Source: Glaciecola sp965660625 (lineage in GTDB: Bacteria > Pseudomonadota > Gammaproteobacteria > Enterobacterales > Alteromonadaceae). Taken from it: a DNA stretch of 64,000 bases. The stretch covers positions 119,335-183,334 of the forward strand of contig CBFIAR010000004.1 in assembly GCA_965660625.1 (NCBI GenBank), given 5' to 3'. Positions 28,237 through 37,700 of this stretch are shown in pieces. A program made the position numbers and the translations under genes. The notes below the pieces were generated by a model, which had not been told where the DNA came from, did no database searches, and saw only the letters and a list, made by a program, of their open reading frames with translations. Positions within the stretch are counted from its first letter, which is position 1. Every line of letters starts with the position of its first letter.

Positions 28237-28962
28237 ATGACTCATTCAATCAAGACACCGCTTATTTTTTTCCCAGGAACACTGTGTGATGAACGCATAT
28301 TTATACCGCTCTGGAAGGCATTGAATTCAAAAGGTAACTCGTTGGAAAATAAAGCTTATGTACCTTTGCAGTGGGCTGATGACTTGACGCAAATGTTGGC
28401 CTTGAGCGAAGACCGACTGGCTTATTTTCCTGAAAAAGTGCATTTACTAGGGTATTCTATGGGAGGCTATATTGCCGCGCTCACAGCCCTGGCAAACCCA
28501 GATAAAGTGGCGTCGTTGACCCTTATTGCTAGCACTGCAACTGCACTCGCAGATGAAGAACTTCAGGGACGTAAGCTGGTATTGAATATGATTAAAAACA
28601 AACAGTACAAAGGTATGGCCCAATCTCGCATTGATTTTATGCTGCACAGCGGTAATCAGGAAAATAAGGAGATTGTTCTCCTGATTAAAGAGATGGCTGA
28701 TGACTTGGGGCCCTCGGTATTAGCAGCACAAACAAACGCGACGTCGAATAGGCAAGACCTGATCAATCAATTAAGCAGACAACAATTTAACACCTATTTT
28801 CTTGTGGGCGAGCAGGACAAAATCGCTACCGTACAAGAAATTGCTGAGATTGCCGCACGCGCACAAACATTCCAAAAAGAAGTGTTTGCTAATGCTGGAC
28901 ATATGCTGCCTCTTGAGCAAACGGATGCATTGGCGCTTTTCTTACATCAGCATTTGCATTAA
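28237..28962 (+). CDS. Alpha/beta hydrolase
   Basis: Hydrolase of 241 residues. The nucleophile elbow is GYSMGG, the likely acid is Asp in VGEQDKIA, and the catalytic His is in NAGHMLPLEQ near the C-terminus. This is a complete Ser-Asp-His triad. The N-terminal PGTLCDERIF resembles the oxyanion-hole loop of MenH/BioH-like esterases, but the substrate is not predictable. It lies 36 bases after radA and is probably cotranscribed, with a terminator after it. Confidence 0.8.
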   Translation: MTHSIKTPLIFFPGTLCDERIFIPLWKALNSKGNSLENKAYVPLQWADDLTQMLALSEDRLAYFPEKVHLLGYSMGGYIAALTALANPDKVASLTLIASTATALADEELQGRKLVLNMIKNKQYKGMAQSRIDFMLHSGNQENKEIVLLIKEMADDLGPSVLAAQTNATSNRQDLINQLSRQQFNTYFLVGEQDKIATVQEIAEIAARAQTFQKEVFANAGHMLPLEQTDALALFLHQHLH

Positions 28963-28984
28963 TCGAGGTTTAGGACGCAACAAA

Positions 28985-29015
28985 AAAGGAGCCTACACTT
29001 TCGTGAGACTCCTTT
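28985..29015 (+). terminator. Terminator after radA-hydrolase
   Basis: AAAGGAG pairs with CTCCTTT, with an extended imperfect inner stem. The T tract is short. It lies between the hydrolase and convergent ettA and could act in both directions. Confidence 0.55.
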
Positions 29016-29058
29016 CTGCTGCTTACTGTTAGCCTGATAACTCTTAGAACAACAGAAC

Positions 29059-30723
29059 TTAACTAATTTTCTTATATTTTAAGCGGTGTGGCTCAACTAC
29101 GTCATGGCCATAGGTTTGTTTTATCCACGCCTCATACTCATTGTAGTTACCTTCGTAGAAGTTAATCTTGCCTTCATCACGGTAATCCATAATATGTGTG
29201 GCAATGCGATCCAAAAACCATCTATCATGCGAAATAACCATGACGCAACCCGGAAATTCCAAGATTGCGTTTTCCAAAGCACGCAATGTTTCGACATCGA
29301 GGTCATTGGTTGGCTCATCAAGCAGCAGTGTATTGCCACCGGCTTTGAGTAGTTTGGCCAAATGCACACGGTTGCGTTCACCGCCTGATAAGTCTTTCAC
29401 AAACTTTTGCTGGTCAGTGCCTTTAAAGTTGAATCGACTGCAATATGCGCGGCTGTTAATTTCAAAATTGCCAATCCGAACAATATCTTGTCCATCGGAA
29501 AGCTCTTGATACACCGTTTTGTTGCCATCCATATGATCTCTGAATTGATCGACGCTGGCTAATTGAACGGTGTCGCCGATATCTATTGTGCCCGAGTCTG
29601 GTTTTTCTTGACCCGTGAGCATTCTAAATAATGTTGACTTACCCGCACCGTTAGGACCGATAATGCCCACAATCGCACCTTTTGGTACTTTAAAAGTGAG
29701 ATCATCGATTAATAGGCGATCGCCATATGACTTTCTTAAGTTAGTTACTTCAATGACCTTGTCACCTAAACGCTCACCTGGGGGAATGAACAATTCATTT
29801 GTTTCGTTACGTTTTTGATAATCGCCCGTATTAAGCTCTTCAAAGCGTGACATTCTGGCTTTGCTTTTAGCTTGACGACCTTTAGGATTGCTTCTAACCC
29901 ATTCAAGCTCTTGTCGGATAGATTTTTGACGCGCACTTTCAGTGCGCTCTTCTTGTGCTAAGCGCGCATCTTTTTGCTCCAACCAACTAGAATAGTTACC
30001 TTCCCAAGGAATACCTTGGCCTCGGTCAAGTTCCAGTATCCAACCAGCAACATTATCAAGGAAATATCTATCGTGGGTAATGGCCACAACCGTGCCTTCA
30101 TAGTCATGCAGAAAGCGTTCTAACCAAGCTACCGATTCGGCATCTAAGTGGTTGGTTGGTTCATCAAGTAATAGCATTTCAGGTTTTTCTAACAAGAGGC
30201 GGCAAAGAGCAACACGGCGCTTTTCGCCTCCTGAAAGCTTACTAACATCGGCATCCCAAGGAGGCAGACGCAAAGCATTAGCAGCACGTTCTAATGCGTT
30301 TTCTAAATTGTGACCATCTTTGGTTTGAATAATGGCTTCCATTTCACCTTGCTCTTGCGCTAATGCATCGAAGTCGGCGTCTGGTTCGGCATAGGCAGCA
30401 TATATTTCATCAAGTCGTTTCAATGCATGAGCTACATCGGCCACGGCTTCCTCTATATTTCCTCGAACGTCTTTGCTCTCATCTAACTTTGGTTCTTGCG
30501 GTAAATAGCCTATTTTTAGCCCTGCTTGAGGAGTTGCTTCACCTTCAATGTCAGTGTCAAGGCCAGCCATAATGCGCAGTAACGTCGATTTTCCTGAACC
30601 ATTTAAACCTAAAACTCCAATCTTGGCTCCAGGGAAGAAGCTGAGGGATATATTCTTAAGAATTTGACGATTAGGTGGGACAATCTTTCCCACTCTATGC
30701 ATGCTATATACATATTGAGCCAT
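29059..30723 (-). CDS. ettA: Energy-dependent translational throttle protein EttA
   Basis: ABC-F ATPase of 554 residues that binds the ribosomal E site and tunes initiation to the ATP/ADP ratio. Two ABC domains have Walker A motifs GLNGSGKST and GPNGAGKST, signatures LSGGEKRRVALCRLL and LSGGERNRVHLAKLL, and Walker B segments ending LLLDEPTNHLD and LLLDEPTNDLD. The arm insertion of EttA (about residues 95-140) and the linker PKGRQAKSKARM are present. There is no membrane domain. AGAGAG precedes the ATG. Confidence 0.95.
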   Translation of the reverse strand: MAQYVYSMHRVGKIVPPNRQILKNISLSFFPGAKIGVLGLNGSGKSTLLRIMAGLDTDIEGEATPQAGLKIGYLPQEPKLDESKDVRGNIEEAVADVAHALKRLDEIYAAYAEPDADFDALAQEQGEMEAIIQTKDGHNLENALERAANALRLPPWDADVSKLSGGEKRRVALCRLLLEKPEMLLLDEPTNHLDAESVAWLERFLHDYEGTVVAITHDRYFLDNVAGWILELDRGQGIPWEGNYSSWLEQKDARLAQEERTESARQKSIRQELEWVRSNPKGRQAKSKARMSRFEELNTGDYQKRNETNELFIPPGERLGDKVIEVTNLRKSYGDRLLIDDLTFKVPKGAIVGIIGPNGAGKSTLFRMLTGQEKPDSGTIDIGDTVQLASVDQFRDHMDGNKTVYQELSDGQDIVRIGNFEINSRAYCSRFNFKGTDQQKFVKDLSGGERNRVHLAKLLKAGGNTLLLDEPTNDLDVETLRALENAILEFPGCVMVISHDRWFLDRIATHIMDYRDEGKINFYEGNYNEYEAWIKQTYGHDVVEPHRLKYKKIS

Positions 30724-30964
30724 AGTTCTCTCTTTTAACCTTTTTGTTGAAATAGTGTATTAATTTAAAAAAGACACGTGTTAACGGGACGCTCTAAGGC
30801 ACTACCATGAGTGTATAAATAGGGGCACGTTAACCGGAATGTGATAATCCGAATATCAGTGTCTGAATTGTAAGGATTTTGGTAATTAAGTACTAGTAAA
30901 TATCTGTGATATCATCAATAAAAAATATAACAACGTAAAATTAAACACAATGATAAGGAGCCTT

Positions 30965-31984
30965 ATGCCAGCGTTTTACTCTCTGCAAGAACTTGCACAA
31001 CATATTGGGGGCGAGCTACGGGGCGATGCAAACGCCATGATCACTAGCATGGGCACTTTAGAAGGTGCCAAAAAAGGGCAAATGTCATTTTTGACCAATT
31101 CGAAATATAAGCATGCCCTGACTAATACGAAAGCGAGTGCTGTGATTTTAAAACAAGCTGATGCGAAATTTTGTTCAACTAATAAAATAATTCACTCTGA
31201 CCCCTACATTGCTTTTGCGAGAGTGGCGCAGCTGTTGGATTCTACGCCAGTACCTGAGAGCGGTATTTCTGAATTTGCTAGCATTCATCCGACGGCAGAT
31301 ATAGGAGAAAACGCCAGTATTGCGCAGGGTGTTGTGATTGAAAAAGACGTGATCATTGGCAATAATGCGCGTATTGGCCCGAATACGGTCGTCGGTCAAG
31401 GTGCCAAAATAGGAGATGATTTGAATTTACGTGCCAATGTCACGATTTATCATCGCGTGATTTTAGGTAATCGAGTATCAATTCATAGCGGCACGATTGT
31501 TGGCTCTGACGGATTTGGCTACGCAAATGACAAAGGTGTTTGGGTAAAAATTCCGCAAACAGGCACTGTAGAGATTGGCGATGATTGTGAAATTGGTGCT
31601 AATACTTGTATTGACCGAGGGGCATTGGATAATACCATCATTGGCAACGATGTGATTATTGATAATTTAGTGCAGATTGCTCATAACGTGACGGTAGGTG
31701 ATCATTCATGTATTTGCGGTGGCACTGGCATTGCTGGAAGCACAAATATCGGCAAATATGTAGTGATTGCGGGCACGTGTGTCGTGAATGGGCACATTGA
31801 TATTTGCGACAAGGTGCAAATAACCGGTTTTAGTATGGTAACCAAATCGATTACTCAGCCCGGCGTGTATTCTTCAGGGATGCCTGTGCAACTAAATAGA
31901 GAATGGCAGAAAAATACGGTCAGACTGCGTCAAATCGATAAATTAGTCGAACGAGTTAAAGTCTTGGAAGGCCTGCATAAGTAG
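30965..31984 (+). CDS. lpxD: UDP-3-O-acylglucosamine N-acyltransferase
   Basis: Left-handed beta-helix acyltransferase that adds the second primary 3-hydroxyacyl chain in lipid A synthesis. It has 339 residues from the ATG at 30965, which follows AAGGAG; the in-frame ATG at 30950 lies before that site. The N-terminal UDP-binding domain, hexapeptide repeats (about 105-260) and catalytic-His segment VQIAHNV are intact, as is the C-terminal PGVYSSGMP. LpxD is normally encoded between bamA/skp and fabZ-lpxA. Here it stands alone, so it may be a second, paralogous copy or a relocated gene. Confidence 0.88.
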   Translation: MPAFYSLQELAQHIGGELRGDANAMITSMGTLEGAKKGQMSFLTNSKYKHALTNTKASAVILKQADAKFCSTNKIIHSDPYIAFARVAQLLDSTPVPESGISEFASIHPTADIGENASIAQGVVIEKDVIIGNNARIGPNTVVGQGAKIGDDLNLRANVTIYHRVILGNRVSIHSGTIVGSDGFGYANDKGVWVKIPQTGTVEIGDDCEIGANTCIDRGALDNTIIGNDVIIDNLVQIAHNVTVGDHSCICGGTGIAGSTNIGKYVVIAGTCVVNGHIDICDKVQITGFSMVTKSITQPGVYSSGMPVQLNREWQKNTVRLRQIDKLVERVKVLEGLHK

Positions 31985-32205
31985 GCTTTACAAACGCTTA
32001 TATTTAATTCCAATAAAGCGCTATACAAGCGCCTCAAAATGCTTAAAATATCGAGTCTTAATTTTAGGTGAACACGCAAATTTTAGTCCATCGTATTGCC
32101 ATAGGCATTAACAACAAGAGCAAACGCTCGGTTGTATTGTGTTGTGAGTGAAGTAACAAGACGAATTGAAATATGCACGCAAAGCAAGCTCAGCAGGAGA
32201 AACGT

Positions 32206-33462
32206 ATGTTATCAAGTAAAATGACGATCGCAGAATTCGATCCAGAATTAGCAGCTGCAATCAACAACGAAAACCAACGCCAAGAGCACCACATCGAGCT
32301 GATTGCGTCTGAGAACTATTGCAGCCCGCGAGTAATGGAAGCACAGGGGTCGCAACTGACCAATAAATATGCCGAAGGTTATCCTGGAAAGCGTTATTAT
32401 GGCGGGTGTGAATATGTTGATATTGCTGAAGAGTTAGCAATAGAACGCGCGAAGCAGTTATTTGACTGCGATTATGCGAACGTGCAGCCACACTCTGGAT
32501 CCCAGGCAAACACTGCCGTGTTCATGGCATTAATCAACGCCAATGACACTGTGTTGGGCATGAGTTTAGCCGACGGTGGTCACCTGACACACGGTTCTCA
32601 CGTTAACTTTTCGGGTAAAACGTATAACGCGGTGCAGTACGGACTGCACCCAGAAACAGGCATTATTGACTACGACCAAGTTGAAGCGCTTGCCCTTGAG
32701 CACAAGCCTAAACTAATTATCGGCGGTTTTTCTGCCTACTCAGGTATTGTTGACTGGGCTCGTTTCCGTGAAATTGCAGACAAAGTCGGTGCATACTTAC
32801 TCGTAGACATGGCGCACGTTGCAGGTTTGGTTGCTGCGGGTGTGTACCCGAGCCCTCTGCCGCATGCCCATGTGGTCACTACAACGACCCACAAAACATT
32901 GGCTGGCCCCCGCGGTGGTTTAATTTTATCAGCGTGTGGCGATGAAGCGTTGTATAAAAAGTTCAACAGTTCAGTGTTTCCAGGCAACCAAGGCGGACCG
33001 TTGATGCATGTCATTGCTGCAAAAGCGGTCGCGTTCAAAGAAGCGCTTGAGCCTGAATTTAAAACATACCAGCAACAAGTGCTTAAAAATGCGAAAGCAA
33101 TGGTTTCTGTCATGCAAGACCGCGGCTATAATATTGTCTCAAACGGCACTGACAACCATTTATTTTTGCTAGACTTAATTGACAAAGATATTACGGGCAA
33201 AGATGCAGATGCTGCATTGGGTAGCGCGAACATTACCGTTAATAAAAACTCAGTGCCTAACGACCCAAGATCACCTTTTGTCACAAGTGGTTTGCGCATT
33301 GGTACTCCGGCTATTACAAGACGTGGATTTAAAGAAGTAGAAGCTGGCCAAGTAGCTACTTGGATATGTGATGTATTAGACAGCATTAATGAACAAAGTG
33401 TTATTGAGAGAGTCAAAAACGAAGTCGTAGAACTATGCGAACGCTTCCCAGTATATGGTTAG
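32206..33462 (+). CDS. glyA: Serine hydroxymethyltransferase
   Basis: PLP enzyme that interconverts serine and glycine and supplies one-carbon units. It has 418 residues. The N-terminus HIELIASENYCSPRVMEAQ and the PLP-lysine segment VTTTTHKTLAGPRGG are diagnostic. CAGGAG before the ATG at 32206 and alignment with E. coli GlyA (417 residues) support this start over the frame opening at 32173. The 221-base leader has no riboswitch I recognise. Confidence 0.96.
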   Translation: MLSSKMTIAEFDPELAAAINNENQRQEHHIELIASENYCSPRVMEAQGSQLTNKYAEGYPGKRYYGGCEYVDIAEELAIERAKQLFDCDYANVQPHSGSQANTAVFMALINANDTVLGMSLADGGHLTHGSHVNFSGKTYNAVQYGLHPETGIIDYDQVEALALEHKPKLIIGGFSAYSGIVDWARFREIADKVGAYLLVDMAHVAGLVAAGVYPSPLPHAHVVTTTTHKTLAGPRGGLILSACGDEALYKKFNSSVFPGNQGGPLMHVIAAKAVAFKEALEPEFKTYQQQVLKNAKAMVSVMQDRGYNIVSNGTDNHLFLLDLIDKDITGKDADAALGSANITVNKNSVPNDPRSPFVTSGLRIGTPAITRRGFKEVEAGQVATWICDVLDSINEQSVIERVKNEVVELCERFPVYG

Positions 33463-33508
33463 TTAGTATACGGCTAGTTAAAGAGGTTTTTAACATTAGC
33501 TCAATTGC

Positions 33509-33545
33509 AGGCCATACATCAATGTGTATGGCCTTGCTTATTTTT
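33509..33545 (+). terminator. Terminator after glyA
   Basis: A 10-bp perfect stem, AGGCCATACA with TGTATGGCCT, is followed by TGCTTATTTTT. It ends the glyA transcript. Its T tract runs into the nrdR ribosome site, so nrdR needs readthrough or a promoter very close by. Confidence 0.75.
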
Positions 33546-33558
33546 GGAGCGTCAGCGC

Positions 33559-34008
33559 ATGTTTTGTCCATTTTGTTCCGCACAAGAAACCAAAGTTATT
33601 GATTCAAGGCTCGTTGCCGACGGTGCGCAGGTGCGCAGACGCAGGGAGTGTCTAGAGTGCCACGAACGATATACTACTTTCGAAATAGCTGAACTCGTCA
33701 TGCCTCGTGTTGTCAAACGAGACGGTTCGAGAGAGCCTTTTAATGAAGACAAACTGAGAGCTGGTTTGCAAAGAGCTCTCGAGAAACGTCCTGTCAGTAC
33801 CGAGCAAGTTGAAAACTGTATTGTTCGCATCAAATCATCGTTGCGAGCGACAGGTGAGCGTGAAATTAAAAGTGAGCTTGTTGGTAGTTTAATAATGGAT
33901 GCCCTTAAAGAGCTTGATAAAGTAGCTTATGTCCGTTTTGCTTCAGTATACCGATCGTTTGAAGACATCCGTGAATTTGGTGAAGAAATTGCTAAGCTAG
34001 GTGATTGA
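33559..34008 (+). CDS. nrdR: Transcriptional repressor NrdR
   Basis: ATP-cone repressor of ribonucleotide reductase genes. It has 149 residues, like E. coli NrdR. The N-terminal zinc ribbon is FCPFC with CLECHERYTTFE, followed by the ATP-cone (VVKRDGSREPFNEDKLRAGL). The frame opens at 33505, but the ATG at 33559, with GGAG upstream, gives the family N-terminus. ribD overlaps its stop (TGATG), a common gammaproteobacterial arrangement. Confidence 0.95.
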   Translation: MFCPFCSAQETKVIDSRLVADGAQVRRRRECLECHERYTTFEIAELVMPRVVKRDGSREPFNEDKLRAGLQRALEKRPVSTEQVENCIVRIKSSLRATGEREIKSELVGSLIMDALKELDKVAYVRFASVYRSFEDIREFGEEIAKLGD

Positions 34009-35210
34009 TGCCTAAATTCACTGAAATAGATGCGTATTGGATGTCAATGGCGTTGAAATTGGCTCAAAAAGGACGTTTTTCAACAATGCCCAACCCCAAT
34101 GTGGGATGCGTCATTGTTGATACAAATAATAAGTTGATTGGCCGGGGTTACCATCAAAAGGCGGGGCAAGCACACGCAGAAGTCAATGCGCTAGTAAATG
34201 CCGGCTTTGTTCCTCACCAAAATGCAGCAAACCAATCAACAATTCATCAAGAAAAACCAATAACATCTGGTGCTACAGTTTATGTTACGCTTGAACCCTG
34301 CAGTCATATTGGCAAAACGCCTCCTTGCGCACTTGCTCTGATTGAAGCACAAGTTGCTCGGGTTGTTATCGCTAGTATTGATAAAAACCCCCAAGTGATG
34401 AATAACGGGATTGCGCAGCTAAAAGAAGCGGGTATCCAAGTCGATGCAGGCTTGATGGAGTCTGAAGCGCAAAAATTAAACATCGCATTCAATTTTCGAA
34501 TGATCCATCAGTTACCATGGGTGACCGTTAAGCTCGCGACTAGTCTCGACGGTAAAACAGCGTTGCAAAATGGTAAGAGCAAATGGATTACTGGGTCTGA
34601 AGCCCGCGCGAACGTGCAGGTGGAGCGAGCAGCTAGCTGCGCCATTTTAAGCGGTGCGGATACCGTGATCGCGGATGACCCCAAATTAAACGTGCGCATT
34701 GAGACTTTACCTTCCTTCGAAAATAGTCTTTTTAGGGGGCGCGGTGCACAACCTATCAGGGTTATTATTGACGGACAAAACCGACTGCATGATAACTATC
34801 AAATTTTTCAAGATGAGCACAAGGTGATTGTTTTCAACGCCCAGCACAATGTGCAGTTGACGGCTAAAAATATTGAGCAAATCCAAGTGCCGCTGGTGGA
34901 TTCAGTAAAAGAACAACCGGTAGATGCTCGGCAGTACTTAGATTTACACGCTATCATGCTTACTTTAGCGGCAAAGCACATTAACCGAGTGTGGACTGAA
35001 ACTGGGGCTGCGTTGTCAGGCGCGCTGTTGAGCGCGAACTTAGTAAATGAATTGATTATCTATCAAGCACCCATGTTACTGGGTTCTGATGCCCGAGGGG
35101 CGGTAAGCATTGGTCAATTGACAAGCATACAACAAGCAATAAGAACAGAATATAAGGAAGTGACTCAGGTTGGGAAAGATCTAAAACTTCGCTTATCGAT
35201 TAAAAGCTAA
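34008..35210 (+). CDS. ribD: Bifunctional riboflavin deaminase/reductase
   Basis: Carries out two steps of riboflavin synthesis. It has 400 residues. The N-terminal deaminase zinc site is HAEVNAL and EPCSHIGKTPPC. The C-terminal reductase begins near PWVTVKLATSLDGKTAL. The start overlaps the nrdR stop by one base (TGATG). An insertion around residues 62-90 makes it slightly longer than E. coli RibD. It leads the rib-nusB-thiL-pgpA run. Confidence 0.95.
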   Translation: MPKFTEIDAYWMSMALKLAQKGRFSTMPNPNVGCVIVDTNNKLIGRGYHQKAGQAHAEVNALVNAGFVPHQNAANQSTIHQEKPITSGATVYVTLEPCSHIGKTPPCALALIEAQVARVVIASIDKNPQVMNNGIAQLKEAGIQVDAGLMESEAQKLNIAFNFRMIHQLPWVTVKLATSLDGKTALQNGKSKWITGSEARANVQVERAASCAILSGADTVIADDPKLNVRIETLPSFENSLFRGRGAQPIRVIIDGQNRLHDNYQIFQDEHKVIVFNAQHNVQLTAKNIEQIQVPLVDSVKEQPVDARQYLDLHAIMLTLAAKHINRVWTETGAALSGALLSANLVNELIIYQAPMLLGSDARGAVSIGQLTSIQQAIRTEYKEVTQVGKDLKLRLSIKS

Positions 35211-35242
35211 CAACACATTAAAAGTAGTAGGAGTGTCGGTTT

Positions 35243-35902
35243 ATGTTTACTGGGATTATAGAGGCCAAGGGAACGATTAAATCGTTGGTTAATCATGGCG
35301 ACGATATTCGTCTGACAGTGGAAACAGGCACGCTTGATATGAGTGATGTTGCCTTGGGTGATAGTATCGCTACCAATGGCGTTTGTCTTACTGTTGTTGA
35401 CTTTGGTGAACACTTTTATAGTGTGGATGTTTCCTCGGAGACGATCAAGTATACGGGGTTTGCAAATTATAGTAGTGGTAGCACAGTCAACCTTGAAAAA
35501 GCCATGCGTGCTGATACCCGATTTGGCGGTCACATCGTAAGTGGTCATGTTGATGGCGTGGGCGAAGTCCTCTCTATTACTGCGCATCAACGCTATGTTG
35601 AGATTTGGGTAAAAGCGCCTGATGAGCTAGCGAAGTACATTGCGCATAAGGGCTCAATTACCGTCGATGGGGTTAGCTTAACGGTTAACGAAGTTAAAGG
35701 TGCATCCTTTATGTTGTGGTTAATCCCTCATACGCTGCGAGAAACGGTCATGGGTACTTATACAAAAGGAACTAGGGTGAATTTAGAAGTTGACGTCATT
35801 GCGCGTTACTTAGAAAGACTTATGCTTGGTGATAAAGCTGCGCAAGAAGAAAAACAAGATATCAGCCTGTCGTTTTTAGCTGAGCATGGCTATTTAAAAT
35901 AG
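35243..35902 (+). CDS. ribE: Riboflavin synthase, alpha subunit
   Basis: Dismutates two 6,7-dimethyl-8-ribityllumazine molecules to riboflavin. It has 219 residues and two similar lumazine-binding halves. The N-terminal MFTGIIEAKG is diagnostic. The first repeat has GVCLTV and the second DGVSLTVNEV. It sits 32 bases after ribD with a TAGGAG site. In E. coli the same function is called ribC. Confidence 0.95.
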   Translation: MFTGIIEAKGTIKSLVNHGDDIRLTVETGTLDMSDVALGDSIATNGVCLTVVDFGEHFYSVDVSSETIKYTGFANYSSGSTVNLEKAMRADTRFGGHIVSGHVDGVGEVLSITAHQRYVEIWVKAPDELAKYIAHKGSITVDGVSLTVNEVKGASFMLWLIPHTLRETVMGTYTKGTRVNLEVDVIARYLERLMLGDKAAQEEKQDISLSFLAEHGYLK

Positions 35903-36048
35903 GCGAGCTGCAAATACGCTTGACTAAACTATACTAACTTGAAGGCGTTTCTTTTGCCATCAGTTCATATTTGCAGCAAAAGCTAACAAGTAAAAGGGCA
36001 TGAAATCAACGAGGTTTCATCATATTTTAAAACACGAAGAGAAATGTA

Positions 36049-37155
36049 ATGGCGTTGAACACAACACAGGAAATTATCGAAGACATCAAACTAGGTAAAA
36101 TGGTTATTTTGATGGATGACGAGGATCGGGAAAATGAAGGCGACCTGATTATGGCCGCTGAGCATGTTACGCCAGAAGCGATTAACTTTATGGTAACTCA
36201 TGCAAGAGGTCTTGTCTGTTTACCGATGACAGCAGAGCGCTGCAAACTGTTGAAATTACCCCTTATGGTAGATAACAATAACGCTCAGTTTTCAACTAAT
36301 TTCACGGTCTCGATAGAAGCAGCGACAGGCGTAACAACAGGTATTTCTGCGGCCGACAGAGCTCGGACTGTTTTGGCTGCGGTAAATCCAAATGCGATTG
36401 CTAAAGACATAGTACAACCTGGTCATATATTTCCACTGATTGCAAAAGAAGGTGGTGTGTTAAATAGAGCGGGTCATACTGAAGCTGGTGTGGACTTAGC
36501 CCGAATGGCAGGTTGTGAACCCGCTTCAGTGATTGTTGAAATTCTGAACGATGACGGCACGATGGCAAGAAGACCCGAGTTAGAGGTGTTCGCTGCGAAA
36601 CACAACATGAAAATAGGGACGATTGCCGATCTTATCGAGTATAGAAACCTAAATGAAACGACTATTGAGAAAGTTGCTACCTGTCATCTTCCTACTGCTT
36701 ACGGCGATTTTGAACTGACCACTTATAAAGACGTGATTGATGAGCAAATTCATTTTGCGCTAAAAAAGGGCGAAATTGTGGCCGGTAAACCAACCCTAGT
36801 GCGAGTGCATTTGCATAATACACTCAGTGATTTACTTGGTTCCACTAGAGCTGTGAATCGTTCAATGCCACTGTCTGAGTCGATGCAACGTATCAATGAA
36901 GAAGGGGGTGTATTGGTCTTGCTAGGTAAGAAAGAAGACATCACCTCACAAGTTAAACAATTTCAAGCAGAAGATAACGAGGAAGTTGCAGAAGGTAAAG
37001 CATGGCAAGGTTCTTCTCGTACCGTCGGTGTGGGAAGCCAGATACTGGCAAGCTTAGGCATTCAGAAAATGCGTTTATTGAGCAAGCCAATCAAATATTC
37101 AGCGTTGTCAGGATTTGGCCTTGAAGTGGTTGAATACGTTTACGACGAAAAATAA
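36049..37155 (+). CDS. ribB: DHBP synthase with degenerate GTP cyclohydrolase II domain
   Basis: Makes 3,4-dihydroxy-2-butanone 4-phosphate from ribulose 5-phosphate. It has 368 residues. The RibB domain (about 1-200) has the acidic loop DDEDRENEGDL and the HTEAGVDLARMAG segment. The C-terminal half (about 208-368) is RibA-like, but where RibA has the zinc cysteines after VRVH it reads LHNTLSDLLGS, with no Cys cluster. GTP cyclohydrolase activity is therefore unlikely. The 146-base gap before it has no FMN riboswitch features. A small hairpin lies at 36000-36020. Confidence 0.92.
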   Translation: MALNTTQEIIEDIKLGKMVILMDDEDRENEGDLIMAAEHVTPEAINFMVTHARGLVCLPMTAERCKLLKLPLMVDNNNAQFSTNFTVSIEAATGVTTGISAADRARTVLAAVNPNAIAKDIVQPGHIFPLIAKEGGVLNRAGHTEAGVDLARMAGCEPASVIVEILNDDGTMARRPELEVFAAKHNMKIGTIADLIEYRNLNETTIEKVATCHLPTAYGDFELTTYKDVIDEQIHFALKKGEIVAGKPTLVRVHLHNTLSDLLGSTRAVNRSMPLSESMQRINEEGGVLVLLGKKEDITSQVKQFQAEDNEEVAEGKAWQGSSRTVGVGSQILASLGIQKMRLLSKPIKYSALSGFGLEVVEYVYDEK

Positions 37156-37223
37156 ACCCTTTTAACAATTAATCTTCGCGTGACTTATGGTATACTTCGC
37201 GCCGATTTTTTTGGAGAGCAAAA

Positions 37224-37700
37224 ATGATAGAAATTGAAGGTAATATTCGAGCGACTGGCAAAAAATTTGCCATTGTTGTAGCACGCTTTAACGGTTTTGT
37301 AGTTGAGAGTTTGCTGGATGGCGCATTAGATACGCTAGAGCGTCACGGCGAAGTGAACCCTGATGATGTCACTGTGGTACGCGTTCCTGGTGCTTATGAA
37401 TTGCCTCTCGCTGCTCAAAAACTCGCTGAGAAGAATAAATTTGATGCGATTATTGCAATAGGTGCAGTGATCCGAGGTGGTACGCCACATTTTGATTTTG
37501 TTGCTGGTGAATGTAACAAAGGTTTGGCGCAAGTATCGTTAGATGCTGGGATTCCAGTTGCATTTGGCGTTATCACGACCGATAGTATAGAGCAGGCAAT
37601 TGAGCGTTCAGGAACGAAGGCTGGCAACAAAGGTGCAGAAGCTGCTTTATGTGCACTTGAAATGGTAAACGTCATTAGTGCTATTGAAGAGGCTAACTAA
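37224..37700 (+). CDS. ribH: 6,7-dimethyl-8-ribityllumazine synthase
   Basis: Joins DHBP and 5-amino-6-ribitylaminouracil to form lumazine. It has 158 residues. The N-terminal VVARFNGFVVESLLDGAL, the PGAYELPLAA segment and the RGGTPHFDFV active-site His are typical. TGGAGAG precedes the ATG. nusB follows directly on the stop codon. Confidence 0.95.
   Translation: MIEIEGNIRATGKKFAIVVARFNGFVVESLLDGALDTLERHGEVNPDDVTVVRVPGAYELPLAAQKLAEKNKFDAIIAIGAVIRGGTPHFDFVAGECNKGLAQVSLDAGIPVAFGVITTDSIEQAIERSGTKAGNKGAEAALCALEMVNVISAIEEAN

Noticed and set aside
30840..30890. Possible sigma-E promoter before lpxD (GGAAT ... TCTGAA).
   Set aside because: The spacing is 19 bases instead of about 16 and the -35 match is poor.
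32085..32160. PurR-like sequence (GAGCAAACGCTCG) before glyA.
   Set aside because: The match to the 16-base PurR operator is too partial to support.
35903..36048. Possible FMN riboswitch before ribB.
   Set aside because: The gap is only 146 bases and lacks the conserved RFN-element helices; only a small hairpin (36000-36020) is present.
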